64,000 nucleotides of DNA from Siphonodentalium dalli (Eukaryota > Mollusca > Scaphopoda > Gadilida > Siphonodentaliidae). The position numbers and the translations under genes were made by a program. Under the pieces are notes generated by a model that worked only from the letters and a program-made list of their open reading frames with translations, was not told the origin of the DNA and did not search any database. The stretch covers positions 206,748,151 through 206,812,150 of the forward strand of contig CP136065.1 in assembly GCA_032622095.1 (NCBI GenBank). The letters run 5' to 3'. Shown here piece after piece: positions 43,799 to 56,661 of the stretch (position 1 is its first letter; the number at the start of each line of letters is the position of its first letter).

Positions 43799-44228
43799 TA
43801 TACGTTAAATGTATTCAGGAAGAGTGTATAACCCACTCAAAACAAAAGCACATAGACCCTGCGTGTGTGAGGACTGCGAGTTGGGCTGTGCGGGGGTGGA
43901 GGTGGAGCGCGTTACTGCCTTTGTGCGTTGGTGACAGCAATTGAGATAACCCTCATAACACGATCTGATACCTACACCATTTCAGTAGCTAACATCGAGC
44001 AACACATCTAGTGCCACTCACGATTCATATATGGTAGGTAGTTCTAATGCCACCAAAATTGCTCGAGTTTATTTCAAAATTCTTGATCTAAAATGTGGTA
44101 AATTCGAATCTATCGAAGAGGGATAACTCTATCGGTCACCAAAATCTCGATTCTGCCTATGGAGTTACACCACTTGTTACCTTTGCTTAAAATGTATATG
44201 CTAAATTGAAGTTTGTGGTCTGTCCTGA
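43799..44228 (+). repeat. Dispersed duplicate, right copy (partner 34601-35206)
   Basis: Nearly identical to the left copy apart from about 165 missing bases near its start and a few substitutions. It ends at the same GTGGTCTGTCCTGAA, after which the two loci are unrelated: the LINE ORF1-like frame is absent here. Confidence 0.8.
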
Positions 44229-44311
44229 AGGGGGAGGCCATTCAAATGGCGCCCACATGCCGGACTATTTGTATTGTTATATCATTTGTACATAGATAAT
44301 AAGACCACGTA

Positions 44312-44334
44312 GGGCTGGGCCAAAGGCCCAGCCC
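44312..44334. repeat. Perfect GC-rich hairpin
   Basis: GGGCTGGGCC-AAA-GGCCCAGCCC: a 10-bp stem with a 3-base loop in otherwise mixed sequence. No U-tract follows. Function unknown. Confidence 0.6.
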
Positions 44335-44339
44335 GTAGA

Positions 44340-47300
44340 GGGCTCTGAGTGTACTGGGCGCACTCACGCGACGCTGGGAGAGCTGAATTGCAATACCGTT
44401 CCTTTGAAAATTTGATTTCTAAAAGTAGATGACCTTTGACATGCCCTATTGAACTCTTGATATCGTCTTTTCGAGTCACATATGTAGCGATTGGATGATT
44501 GTGTTTGTCTTAACCAATCAGAGTGAACGTTGTTCACAGACGGTTGTTAGGCAAGTGATGCTATTTAAACAAGTGAAAAATCACCACCTCGGATTATTAT
44601 TTCCACCAGTTACCAACTACAACACACACGGTGGCCGGTGGGCGAGAAAAAACTGCTTACATTATGATATACAAGGTGAGTACATGATTTGTATCAGGTG
44701 TAGGATGTACCATTGTACCCCATGTTTGCCCGCGAATGTAACAAATTCACCAATTCCAGCCAATTTCCAGGCATGGCAGACTGACTTAAGTTAAGATTGA
44801 TAGTTGACTCCAAGTCCAAGTTTAGTGACCCGGGTACAAAGTCATAATTCCACGATTCACTCTTGCAACAAATTTAGAAATTACTATTTGAACGAATCAA
44901 GCACCTACTTCATTTGTGATTATACTTGCGAGTACTATGTTACGTACACAGCACAAAATTAATTTATGAACACAGTTTTGTCAAAGGTGTCATTACCTGC
45001 GACCAGAAATTATTTAGACAGAACGGCAGCGATCGAATTCTCGCATTGTTGACTTATCGTCAGTTGTCGAATGATAGAACACTGACACACGGCGATGGTA
45101 AAATGGTTTACACGGTGATAATCCTGATGAGAAATTATGGAATAATACAATAAGTCTGCCGTACACAACACTGACTACAGTTCAGTACCGTTTATTAACA
45201 GTTTGTTTTCAGTTTTGAATGAAACTTGTCAGAGTGGCCAAATGGCCTCACCTTCACACTAGTATGTTTAATTGTTTATACACTTCATCTTCAAGTTAAT
45301 CATGATTGCAAGGAAATACCGTACGTAGCGGGAATTGTCTTGGATTCAGCTATTTTTTTTTTTAAACTTTCACCCTAATATTTGTAGTATTATAATAGTC
45401 TCTCTGACACTCATCTCATGTACCGGTATGAACATTATTATTTTTTGCTCAGTTTTAAATTTACGCAGCTACAGACACAGTTCTTAATCGATGTTGAATA
45501 TATATTTAAGAACCGCCATGCACAACATACATGTAAATGTACTGCATGCACCAGTATCGGTACATATAAAAAGGCCAAAAAAATGTCCATGTTTCGACTG
45601 ACCAAAATCTATGTTCAGGACCTCAAACCTAATTTTATTTTCCTCGACAGCGACAATTTTTTTGCCAAACCATACTGTTACACACTTTTGCCTCTTCCGG
45701 TTATAAATACAAAACAAATTTCTAACACAACTCCATTGTGAAAACACTATACATTAAACCGAAACAACTATCATGAAAGCCTTCCATCATGATCAGTTAA
45801 CCATGCATTTTTTCGGTTTCCCCATGTACATGTAGGCCTATCCATGTGTAAGCTGAGATATAAAAATGGATAAACTTATTGAATGCGAAATCGCTACCAT
45901 ACATGATTTGTGGTTATGTTAAAACCCAATTTGTCTGTCTTTCAATTATTTTATTGTTTAGTCAGCTAACACTCAGTGAGAGCAAGTACAATTACATTGT
46001 TCTCCTTTCGTTCAGTGTAAACATATTTTTATTTCCAAATCCAACATAACATAATATACAAATGATACAAATATGCAAAAATAGAGGCGATAATGTATGG
46101 AAATGAGGATCAGACAACAAGCCCGAGGGCTTATATGAAGTCTTCTCCTCTTTGGCGACATGCCCCTTCCCCAATAAGTGAGGGAGGGGTATTGGTCAGA
46201 TGGGAAAGGATATAAATAATATTTTTTTTAAAGGAGAAGTAACTAAGTTTGAGTTAGGGAGGGAAACCGGGGATAGCAGGAGGCAGAGAGAGAGAGGGTG
46301 TGAGAAAGTAGAGGGGTAGAGTTTTCAATAATTGAGTTGTTGTTGCGTGATAAAAATGATGCTCATAGTAATATGCATCCATCAGGCTCCATGGGTGGGG
46401 GGTCAATAGCAATGGCCAATTTCTATTTCAAAGGGGTTCACTGTGAATATCGCTGCATATCTCCTTTCGTTTCACACAAGCTGACACAAGTAGAACTTTT
46501 CTCAAAGTAAATTTATCTTCTCATATACTTGGTCAGTGGCTCAGTGTCCACTGATCCCCAGTGACAAGCCACTGTTTGTCGCAGTTACTAGTACCATGGA
46601 AACGTACATGTTAAACCTCAACCATTTTAAGTTACTAATAATTGTACCGCTGCAAACTTAGCTTGAAAGATATATGTCTTATTAGCATCATAGTAGCAAC
46701 TGTTCAAGTCATGGTTCCCATCACAGAACACATGGCCAATGCTGATAATCCTCAAGCATATTAGGCAACAAAAAATAATACCTGTGGAATTGTGGGATAG
46801 ACATATGTCCAGTTAAACTTTTCACATGCCCATAATTTAACTGATGGGAAAGGTTATAAATATACCTTCGATCAAATATATACCTTAATCAACTATTACA
46901 GTGACCATGAACATTTTTACAAGTGCAAATTTTGGCACCTGCGAATAAAATATTGCCAGTAATTATAGGTGTGGGAGCAATCGCTCCCTGTTCCTGGGAA
47001 AGACTTGGCCAATGCATTCTCTTTTATACTAGTAGGTGAGGTGCCATATTGGCGACTCGCATATATAAGAGAATGCATTGGCACATGGTTTTTGCAAAAT
47101 TTCAGGAAGCCCCAGTTAGGAAAGGGTTAATAAATAGCATCAGCTAAGAAGTAGTATCAGCTTAGAAGATAATATACCGGGTATGTAGGAAAATTAATAC
47201 ACAGGGGTACTGTAACGTGACCCATGGATTGTCGTGAGATAGGTGCTGTGTTTCTCAGATGATTTTAAAGTGGCACTAATAATTAGCAATAAAGAGTGTT

Positions 47301-48540
47301 TGTCATCAGCTTAAAATATATGTAGGGGGAACTGTCTCAGCTGTCTCATGGAATAGGTGCGGCAAATCAAAGAGACACTAATAATTAGCTTGGATGACTT
47401 GTAGGCACAATAAATATTTAACCCTCATTAAAGCAAACTCCTGGGATCCCAGCTACAGTAGTAGTTACTACTTTTTATTTTTAATGTTGACAACAATGCT
47501 TTTAGATGTCAGCAAAACCTTACATGGTTGTACTCGGTAGTTCAAAGTGTTTGGCATAAAAAAGGACTGTTAGCCGTTACTTTTATTTAACAGTTCAAAC
47601 TCCATGAAAAGAAGCCATAGTACTTACAATGAAGCATACACTTGATCAATTGATTAGTTGTGCAACCACACTTGTTAAAATCATGTCTGTATTGTGTATG
47701 TATTATTGTATACTTAAAGTGTTTTATTTTCTATTTTCAGGGATATTTTGGATCTACATCCTGCTTATCACACATATAACTAGGTTAAAATTCACAATCA
47801 GAGATTAAACTGTTGTATCCTGGCTATGATGACACAAATGTCAAATCCACTAGTTTCTGTTTGCTCTCTTCTTGGAATATTATTCAAACACAAAGACAAT
47901 ATCAACACCAAGGACACAAACTTTTAATAACTTGCAACTTCAGCTTCCTCATAATACTACTAGAAAAGGAAATGATGAGAAAACAGGATAACAGAAAATA
48001 CATCATCAGTTCTAAATTATATTGGAGGTAGTCATGTGTGCACTGGATACTTTTGGGTTGGAGGCATACATGTGTAATATGTGCACACGGTATAGTGATT
48101 CTTGACCTGATGTAACAAGGAATTCACTCCAGGAAGCTGATGTGTATTTATTTATTCAGCGCAAAACATCTTATGAAAGTACAGGGTATTGATCCACTTG
48201 TTCTAAGGAAAATATACACTGCTTCAATTCTGGAGGTTGTAAATCTTGTTCAATTACATTTGGAAAGTGTAATAATTTACTCTTGAAGGTGGCTGTACAT
48301 ATATGTCTAACAGAAAGTGTAATGAAAAGACATGAAGACTCCGGGTGATGTGATTGCCTTCTGATTAATAACATATTGGGCCAACAGTATGATCATATTA
48401 TTTTGAACTAAATCCAAATTCACCAATGAGCAATATATTGTTATTAGAATGAGATACTGCCAGCATACCGGTTGGTATTTTTTCATTCTTGCCACATTTG
48501 TCATGTTCCAGGCAATCCAGGGATCAGGGTGTGCAATAAA
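44340..48540. other. Intergenic sequence without recognised genes
   Basis: Contains ORFs up to about 107 codons with no recognisable domain (44495-44794, 45418-45741), a small GA-rich tract (46285-46300) and one inverted repeat (next entry). Otherwise featureless AT-rich DNA. Confidence 0.45.
47008..47082. repeat. Short hairpin, about 19-bp arms
   Basis: GCCAATGCATTCTCTTTTAT (47008-47027) pairs with ATAAGAGAATGCATTGGC (47065-47082), leaving a loop of about 37 bases. It could be a small foldback or a hairpin RNA; no other support. Confidence 0.55.
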
Positions 48541-48544
48541 GAGA

Positions 48545-51180
48545 GGATCTACAAAAAAAATGTGTAATTACACCAAGGATCTGACACTGATAGAATTGAA
48601 CAAACAATTGTATTGACCTTGGCTTTGTATCCTTAATCAGTAATGTATTCAGCTCTAAATATGTTGAACTATGACTTATAATCTAAGGCATACTACATAT
48701 ACATAGAGGTTACCTATACATGTTCAGCTGCATATCTCTGGCCCTCATAAATTATTGAACATAGATCTTGATATTGAAGCCACTGGATATATTTATAGAA
48801 AAATAGTATGGATCATCAAAATTAATTATTTATTGATTCTTGAAGTATAAGTAATTACCAGAATATAAATAAAGACGTTAATTCTATCTCTCAAATACTA
48901 CACATGTTCCATGGACCATACATTTCCAAGCTGACAAAATAATCTAATATCATCTCATTAAAGTTACTTATTTCTATAATTTATAAATTTGAATAGTGTA
49001 ATATTTTTTACAGAATTGACAAGCATTAATTATATGCATGGCCATAAGATTGCATTATTCTACATGTAACATTACTACAACATATACAAATATTTAAATT
49101 AAATTTTGGTAATTACCAGAATATAAGTGAAGACATTAATAACTATCTCTTTAATACTACACGTGTTCCATGGACCATACATTTCTAAGCTGAATAAATA
49201 ATTTAATCATCTCATCAAAATTATTTATTTCTATGCTCATTGATATATTTTATAATTTATAAATTTAAATTATATAATATTATTACAGATAAAGTATATG
49301 TATGGATATAACATTGCATCATTCTATATTTAGCATTACTACAATATATACAAATATTTCAATTCAATTTTGGTAATTACCAGAATATAAGTAAATAATT
49401 TAATTACTAAATATCTAATACTACACATGTTCCATGGACCATACATTTCTAAGCTGACTAAATAATTCAATCAGATCATCAAAATTATTTATTTATGTGC
49501 TCATTGTCATGATAGTTTATGGTCTATGAATTTCAATTGTGTAATATTATTACATAATTGACAAATATTAAAGTATATGTATGGCCATGACTTTGCATCT
49601 TTCTACGTGTATCATTACTACAAAATGTACATCCATTAAAATTCAATTTGGACATACTATCATAAAGGTCTAAGTATTATATAACTGAATATGTATATGT
49701 ATGTAGTATGTCATCCCCTTCAATGGTCACGTGTCAATTGCTTCTTATCCCACATATTCTAAGTCCATAGTATTTGAAAAAGTTAACCATAAATGTGGTA
49801 TACATTTAAATTTATGTACCTAGCCAAAAATGTGTAATTACACATAGGATCTGACACTGATAGAACTAAACAAAAATAGTATTGACCTTGGCTTTTTATC
49901 CTGACTCACTACTGTAATCAGCTCTAATTAATAATTTATAATCTAAGACATAATGCAATTTACATGGAGGTTACCTATAAATGTTCAGTTGCATATATCT
50001 GGCCTTCATGTGTTATTGAACATATAATTTTATATGGAAGCAACTGAATATATTTATAGAAAAATAGTATGGATCATCAAAATTTATAATATAATATAAT
50101 TTATAAATTTAAATTAGGAAATATTATTACAGAATTGACAAGTATTAAATTTTATGTATGGCCATAAGATTGAATTATTCTACATGTAACATTACTACAA
50201 AATATACAAATATTTATATTCATTTTTGGAAATTACCAGAATATAAATAAAGACATTAATTACTATCTCTCCAATATTACACATGTTCCGTGGACCATAC
50301 ATTTCTAAGCTGACTATAATATAATCATTTCATCAAAGTTATTTATTTCTATGCTCATTGATATGATATTTTATAATTTATAAATTTAAATTAGGAAATA
50401 TTATTACAGAATTGACAAGTATTAAATTTTATGTATGGCCATAAGATTGCATTATTCTACATGTAACATTACTACAACATATACAAATATTTATATTCAT
50501 TTTTGGAAATTACCAGAATATAAATAAAGACATTAATTACTATCTCTCCAATATTACACATGTTCCGTGGACCATACATTTCTAAGCTGACTATAATATA
50601 ATCATTTCATCAAAGTTATTTATTTCTATGCTCATTGATATGATATTTTATAATTTATAAATTTAAATTAGGAAATATTATTACAGAATTGACAGGTATT
50701 AAATTTTATGTATGGCCATAAGATTGCATTATTCTACATGTAACATTACTACAAAATATACAAATATTTATATTCATTTTTGGAAATTACCAGAATATAA
50801 GTAAAGACATTAATTACTATCTCTCCAATATTACACATGTTCCATGGACCATACATTACTAAGCTGACTAAAAAATTGAATCAGCTCATCAAAATTATAT
50901 TTTTCTATGCTTATTGCTATAATAGTTCATAATTTAAGAATTTCAATTGTGTAATATTATTACAGAATTGGCAACTATTAAATTATATGTACCGCCATAA
51001 TATTGCATCATTCTACGTTTAACATTACTACAACATATACATCTATTTAAATTAAATTTTTGACATACTATCATGTAGATTTAAGTATTATATAACTGAT
51101 TAAGTATATGTATGTATTAGGTCACCCCTTCAAACAGTCAAAGGTCATGTGCCAATATCTCTTTTATAAAAACGTTCCAC
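48545..51180. repeat. Satellite-like array with higher-order structure (2 x about 1.3 kb)
   Basis: A 256-280-bp AT-rich monomer (ACCAGAATATAAGTAAAGAC ... CATGTTCCATGGACCATACA ... TGTATGGCCATAAGATTGCA) starts near 48858, 49114, 49376, 50230, 50510 and 50786. Each group of three is preceded by a distinct header (AATGTGTAATTACAC..GGATCTGACACTGATAGAA, at about 48560 and 49830). It is followed by a trailer (AAGTATTATATAACTGA...GTCA(T/C)CCCCTTCAA). Thus the whole 1.3-kb block is itself duplicated (48545-49825 and 49826-51180). Monomers at 50230 and 50510 are almost identical. Confidence 0.8.
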
Positions 51181-51206
51181 ACGATTTGTGTGGACTCCAT
51201 TAAATC

Positions 51207-51300
51207 ATATATAACCATTTCATGATTCCTGAACTAATCTCAAGAATTACATTTAATGTATTCTTGAGATTGGTTCTGTAATCATGAAATGGTTATATAT
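51207..51300. repeat. Imperfect 42-bp hairpin
   Basis: ATATATAACCATTTCATGAT..ACTAATCTCAAGAAT (51207-51246) pairs with ATTCTTGAGATTGGTTCTGT..ATCATGAAATGGTTATATAT (51259-51300). It has a few mismatches and a loop of about 12 bases. Its size and shape fit a pre-miRNA-like stem or a tiny MITE. Confidence 0.65.
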
Positions 51301-51508
51301 AATAAGGAACATAATTAATTATGTCAGATTTCATCCACAAACACAACTAAAGGATTGTGGTACCTTTCTGTAAAGCTGAGTAAAGCCTTATCCCACATAT
51401 TATAAGTCTATTATATTGGATAAAGTGACATATATTTAAATCTTAATTTTAATTTAAAACAATTACGATTAATTAGTATAATCTACAAAACCAGTTAGAT
51501 GTCTACCA

Positions 51509-51940
51509 TTATAATTGGTGTGCCTCTCTGTAAATCTTGCTGCATGTACTTACATGGGAATTCATATTCCAGTTGCCACCCCCACCCAATATTGTTAATA
51601 TACTCATCAGTACTGCAAACCCGATTAGTTCATGATAACTTTTTTCTAATCCTTCAAATACATGGAAATTATAATTCTTCAAAACAAGCTGGCATTCGTG
51701 TCCATGTACCGAATACTTAATCACACTAGAAATTCCTGGTTTATCAACGAAACCCACTTTGAACAACGAGTATACAATCGACATAAAATGCATTTCCAGA
51801 GGCAAAGTCCCGCATACAGCCCCAAATAATACGACAGTACCATGTGGACACAGGTAAAGCCAATGTATTCCAGCTGTCAACTCATGCGACAGAAAATCGT
51901 GCGAAGTATGCCATAACCAGGACAAACTTGTCGGCCTCAT
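51509..51940 (-). other. Unidentified 143-codon ORF
   Basis: The minus-strand frame starts MRPTSLSWLWHTSHDFLSHE with several hydrophobic segments. It has a varied composition unlike the AT-driven chance ORFs nearby. Just upstream another frame reads VVNLILHEADKFVLVMAYFA. No family is recognised; it could be a decayed exon, or the antisense of a LINE 5' region. Confidence 0.25.
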
Positions 51941-52019
51941 GCAGTATCAAGTTCACTACTTCACCCATATCTTCTTTCAGTGAACGTATTAAACATACCC
52001 CAGATATCAACACACATGA

Positions 52020-52937
52020 CCAAATTTGTACTCTAAACGACGGGGCTTCGTGGTCAAATTATCATCACCTGCAAATATCTCGCCCTGTCAGATCGAACGG
52101 TCAAACGGTCAAATTATCACCACCTGTAAATATCTCACCCCATCAGATCGCCATGCACGGACGAGCAACATTAAAGTCTTGCATTCGAATTCGCACAGAT
52201 GTATCTTACAACAAATTGCTTGAATATGGTTGCACCCCTCCCCTATTACTACCGAACAGTACAGTATGAATAATCAGATAGCCACGCACGGATAACTTCT
52301 AAATTTTGCACTCAAACTCGCCCAGATGTATATTTAAGACATTTACTAGAATGTCGTTGTTGGACCCCTCCCCTGCTACTATCGCACATTACAATGTGAA
52401 CAGTTTAACACGATTAAACCCCTATTATGAACCTTGTATTATTCTTATACTATACAGCTTTTGTAAATACATACATCGATACGACGGTGACCTCTTGCAT
52501 GGTGGGTACTTCCCTGCATGCACTATCTTGATGGTCCTGCACGGTAGTGCCCATCACGATCAGGTCGTTTTACATGCACCTAGTTTAGATGCGAAAGCTG
52601 CTTCCTAACCATTACTTGTATTTAATGCATGCCCCTGTTCATATGTGCAAGTAGAAGACACATTCAAACCTCATCACCGAACGACCTAAATGCTGTCTCC
52701 ATGCACATACCATGCATCTGTTGTATATATTCTCTATTAAAATTCCCTCCTTGTTGAAATTGTACCTCATAATTATAATAATATATATTATTTGATTGTA
52801 TTTTGATATGAATGTATTATTATATATTGTCATAGCATGCAGGTTTAGCTGGTTGTCTATATTGAAAGTATATCAACATCAATTTATTGTAATATTATCG
52901 AAGGGCAAGAAAGGTAACTCTATCATCAGAACTAACC
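52020..52937 (+). mobile_element. Probable 5' UTR of the 52.9-kb LINE, with tandem subrepeats
   Basis: Two levels of repetition are visible. GGTCAAATTATCA(T/C)CACCTG..AATATCTC occurs at about 52051 and 52110. A longer unit containing GCACGGA..AACxTxxAAxTxTTGCA and CGCxCAGATGTAT occurs at about 52156 and 52285. Tandem monomers upstream of the ORF are known in LINE promoters. The true 5' end is not defined. Confidence 0.45.
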
Positions 52938-55900
52938 ATGACAACGGATAATTTTGCATTGGGCGATGTTCAGGGAAGTAACTCCTTAAATCTTAAAACT
53001 TTGTTAAATGGTCCTTCTGACGATGATGATGGGAACACATACTCGCCATATAATTTCTCAAATCACTCATGTAACTATTTGTCACCTTCGCAGCTGAACG
53101 AAAATATAAATATTTCCAAATCCGAATTTTCAATTCTCGGTCTAAATTGCAGAAGCCTGAACGCTAACTGGGATTCATTTAAAAATATGTTATCAGATAT
53201 TACAAACTCTAACCACTCTATTGATATTCTGGCTTTGTCAGAAATATTCAAGATTCGGGAAGAGTATTATCTCCCTGGTTATCATCAATTTCAATTTAAG
53301 TCCCGACCCGATGGCGACGACGGACATGGTGGTGTTGGGATGTTCATAAAAGAAACTCTATCTTTTAAAATTCGTGAGGATCTGACCATATTTATTCCTC
53401 ATGTCATTGAAACGCTATTCATCGAAATAGACTCTGGACACTCCTCATATGTAGTAGGGTCTATATATAGACCAAATACAGCCCCCTTGTCAGATCTAGA
53501 TACTTTTATAACTAAAATAACAAACGTCGTACAACATTTAAACGACGCAGGGACGAAAGCATATCTCATGGGGGATTTCAACATTGACTTGCTTAACTTC
53601 CATTCACATACAAAAACAAATAACTTCGTCGAAATGATGTCTGGAAATGGCTTCTTACCTGTAATTACACGTCCTACGCGAATAACTGACCACTCGGCGA
53701 CATTAATTGATCATATTTTTAGCAACAACATCGTTTCCCGTGTCGACACTGGCATCATTCTTTCCGATGTGTCGGACCATTTCGCTACATTTTATGCCGA
53801 ATATCGAGACAATAAATACACAAAAGTAGATCTTTCGACAGAAAAAAGAATAATGAGTCAAAATAATACAGATAAACTTAAAAATATACTTAAACAACAA
53901 GATTTCAAATGTGTCTTCGACAGCACATCGCCGAACCAAGCATACGATAACTTTTTATCTATTTATCTATGGGCGTTTAATGAAGCATTTCCATTGGTTC
54001 AATCTAATCCGCCGAAAAAATATATAAAAAAAGAACCATGGATGACAAAAGGTCTCATTAACTCTTCTTTAGTTAAGAACAAATTATACATAACAAAATT
54101 TAAAAAATCGTCTATTCTCAACGTTGATAAGTACAAAACATATTGTCGAATATACAAGCAATTAATCAGAAAGAGTAAACAACTATATTACAACAATGTT
54201 CTACAGGAAAATAAATTTGACATGCGACGTACATGGGTCATCTTGAAAAACGCTCTAAAACTGTCAAATAACACTCCTAAAATGCCATCTAATATGTCAC
54301 ATGAAAACACTTTAATGTCGGAACCAGGTAAAATAGCACAGGCGTTTAATGAATATTTCGCGAAAATTGGTCAGAAGACTAGTCACGACGTCCCCTGTAA
54401 CCCAGATAAACATTTTGCAGACTACTTAACACATTCCAATACTGGTAATTTCTTCTTGTTCCCCACTGACGCCAACGAAATCCTGAAAATCTCTGATAAA
54501 GTCATCGGGAAGGAAACCGCTGACATCGATCATCTCACATCGAAACTAATGAAACAGACCATCCCCGAAACTTCTAGAGCACTGTCGCACATATTCAACC
54601 TATCATTCAAATTAGGAATCTTCCCCGATAGGCTGAAAATATCCAAAGTAATTCCACTCAATAAAAACGAGTCTCCTAGTAAAATAACAAATTATAGGCC
54701 CATTAGCATTTTACCCGTCTTTTCGAAATTATTAGAGAAACTTATGCAGAGTAGGCTATTTTCATTCCTTCAAAAACACAATATTCTACATAAACACCAA
54801 TATGGATTCCGCAAGAACCACTCTACGATACACCCCTTAATGCATCTTCTAGATCATGTAGCAGAAAACAACGATAAACCAACTAAGGACTCTACATTAG
54901 CTATTTTCATAGACTTGTCGAAAGCGTTTGATACAATCAGTCATGAAATTTTATTGGGAAAGCTAGAACATTACGGAATTCGAGGAGTTACTAAAGACTG
55001 GTTTAGAAGTTATCTAACGGGTAGAAAACAATATGTTGACTGTCAAGGACATACTTCCTCATTAAAAAGGATAACGTGTGGCGTGCCCCAGGGGTCAGTT
55101 CTCGGTCCGACAATTTTTCTCCTCTATGTAAACGATATGCCCCAATGTACAAAAATGAATATGCTGTCATTTGCTCATGATACCACCCTATATTCATCTG
55201 GCTACGATAAAAAAAAATAAAAAAAAACATCGATTACCGAATTAAAACACATATTTGAATGGTGTTGTTGTAACAAACTGTCAATCAATACAGCTAAAAG
55301 TAAATTCATGTTAATCCACCCTAAAGGCAATGAAGAAAAGTGGAAAAACTTTACACTTAAAATGAATGGCATAGAATTAGTTAGGGTAGGGAATCAAATG
55401 CAAGTACAGTCCATAAAATTCCTAGGTATTATCATGGATGAAAACTTAACGTTTAAAACCCACATATCAATGATACAAAGGAAGCTGAACCACACCCTCT
55501 ACTGCTTGAACAAAGTTAAAAACATTTTACCAAAAGAATCACGAAAAATTCTATACCACTCTTTAGTCCATAGCCATCTTCTTTACTGTCTCCCAGTATG
55601 GGGACATTCATGTCATGCTAATGTGTTATCAACCTTACAAAAAAGAGCAATTCGTATTCTATGCAAATCTAAATATAATAGCCACACAGAACCCCTTTTC
55701 AAACAAGAGAATATTCTAATGTTCAAAGATCTCTACACCATGCACGCGGCGCTCTTTATGTACAACTGGTCTAAAAGAAATCTCCCAAAATCATTTGAAA
55801 AAATGTTCACTTTCTCCCTCGGTGTAAATACAAGACAGGCGAATAAACTAAGAAGCAAAACACCGAGAACATGTTTTTCAGAAAATCTACCAACACATAC

Positions 55901-56045
55901 TTTTCCCAATGTGTGGAATTCGATTAACTCCAAAATAAAAATTTGTAAGTTTAATTATGTATTCAACAAATTATTATCTACTGAACTAATAGGTAAATAT
56001 TCGACTACATGTAACATCAAATCATGCTACATTTGCGATAGATAA
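52938..56045 (+). pseudogene. LINE ORF2: apurinic-type endonuclease plus reverse transcriptase, one frameshift
   Basis: The ATG at 52938 opens 760 codons. Endonuclease blocks are FSILGLNCRSLN, LALSEIF, VVGSIYRPN, YLMGDFNIDL, LIDHIFSN and SDVSDHFATF. RT blocks are ITNYRPISILPVFSKLLEKL, YGFRKNHST, FIDLSKAFDTISHE, CGVPQGSVLGPTIFLLYVND, and SFAHDTTLYS. The catalytic box reads FAHD instead of FADD: the first catalytic Asp is His. At 55209-55227 an A-rich run creates TAA; the frame resumes one phase over (55228 on) through FLGIIMDENLTFKTHI to TAA near 56045. The protein belongs to the jockey/CR1/RTEX-like group. Both lesions make it inactive. Confidence 0.9.
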
Positions 56046-56606
56046 TCATCATATCACTTGCCTCAAGCAACTTACAACTTAGAGTTATCACCTGAACATC
56101 CGCCCTTCCAGACAGCCCTGTGACATACACGGCGGCGTCCGTGAATTTTTAAATTGAAATGGTATATATGATAAGGCAAATTATGTACGGCATTATGCTG
56201 TCATAAAACATCTAACTTATTGCCTGGTATCCGCCGTCCACTCTGATTATTTCAAAAACTACATTATATAGGGCCGTCGCGACCTCACAATGTTATTCCG
56301 ATTTAGCTTTTCTAACTTGTCCATCAAACGCAATAGTATATAAGATGTATACTCTTAAGTTCACAATTTATACCATTTTCAATAAAATTATCAATATAGT
56401 TAAATTATTTAACATTAACACCAACCAGCAAACCTGAAACTACATATGCCATCATATTTTCTTATTGTATTATTGATTGAGGGGCAGCAGGAAGACGGCC
56501 AGTAGGTCATGCTGCTCCTGTACAATACCATTAATTCATATATCAATGCTTTGTTATCTATTCTTATCTATTGTACAAATAAACATCTACATCTACATCT
56601 ACACGA
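56046..56606 (+). mobile_element. 3' UTR and (CATCTA)n tail of the LINE
   Basis: Non-coding sequence after the ORF ends with CAAATAAACATCTACATCTA (from about 56577). This has an AATAAA followed by a short CATCTA microsatellite instead of poly(A), as in many RTE/jockey-like LINEs. The tail stops at about 56606, 56 bp from the stop codon of P450 copy A, which faces it. Confidence 0.7.
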
Positions 56607-56612
56607 TCCACA

Positions 56613-56641
56613 AACTGGCCACCAGATAGGGCTTCGGTCGG
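56613..56641 (-). pseudogene. Small duplicate of the P450 last-exon end
   Basis: On the minus strand, CCGACCGAAGCCCTATCTGG repeats, with one change, the exon 5 sequence that encodes RPKPYLV (about 56690-56708). It lies immediately outside the LINE tail, downstream of the stop. It is either a local tandem duplication or the end of a second, deleted P450 exon. Confidence 0.6.
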
Positions 56642-56661
56642 TTGACCTTCCTCGCAGTTGT

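Noticed and set aside
44495-45741. ORFs of 99 and 107 codons considered as host exons
   Set aside because: No family, no consistent splice sites and no conservation signal visible within the window.
48545-51180. CRISPR-like array
   Set aside because: The repeats are 256-280 bp, contiguous and in an animal genome; no short repeat-spacer pattern exists anywhere in the window.
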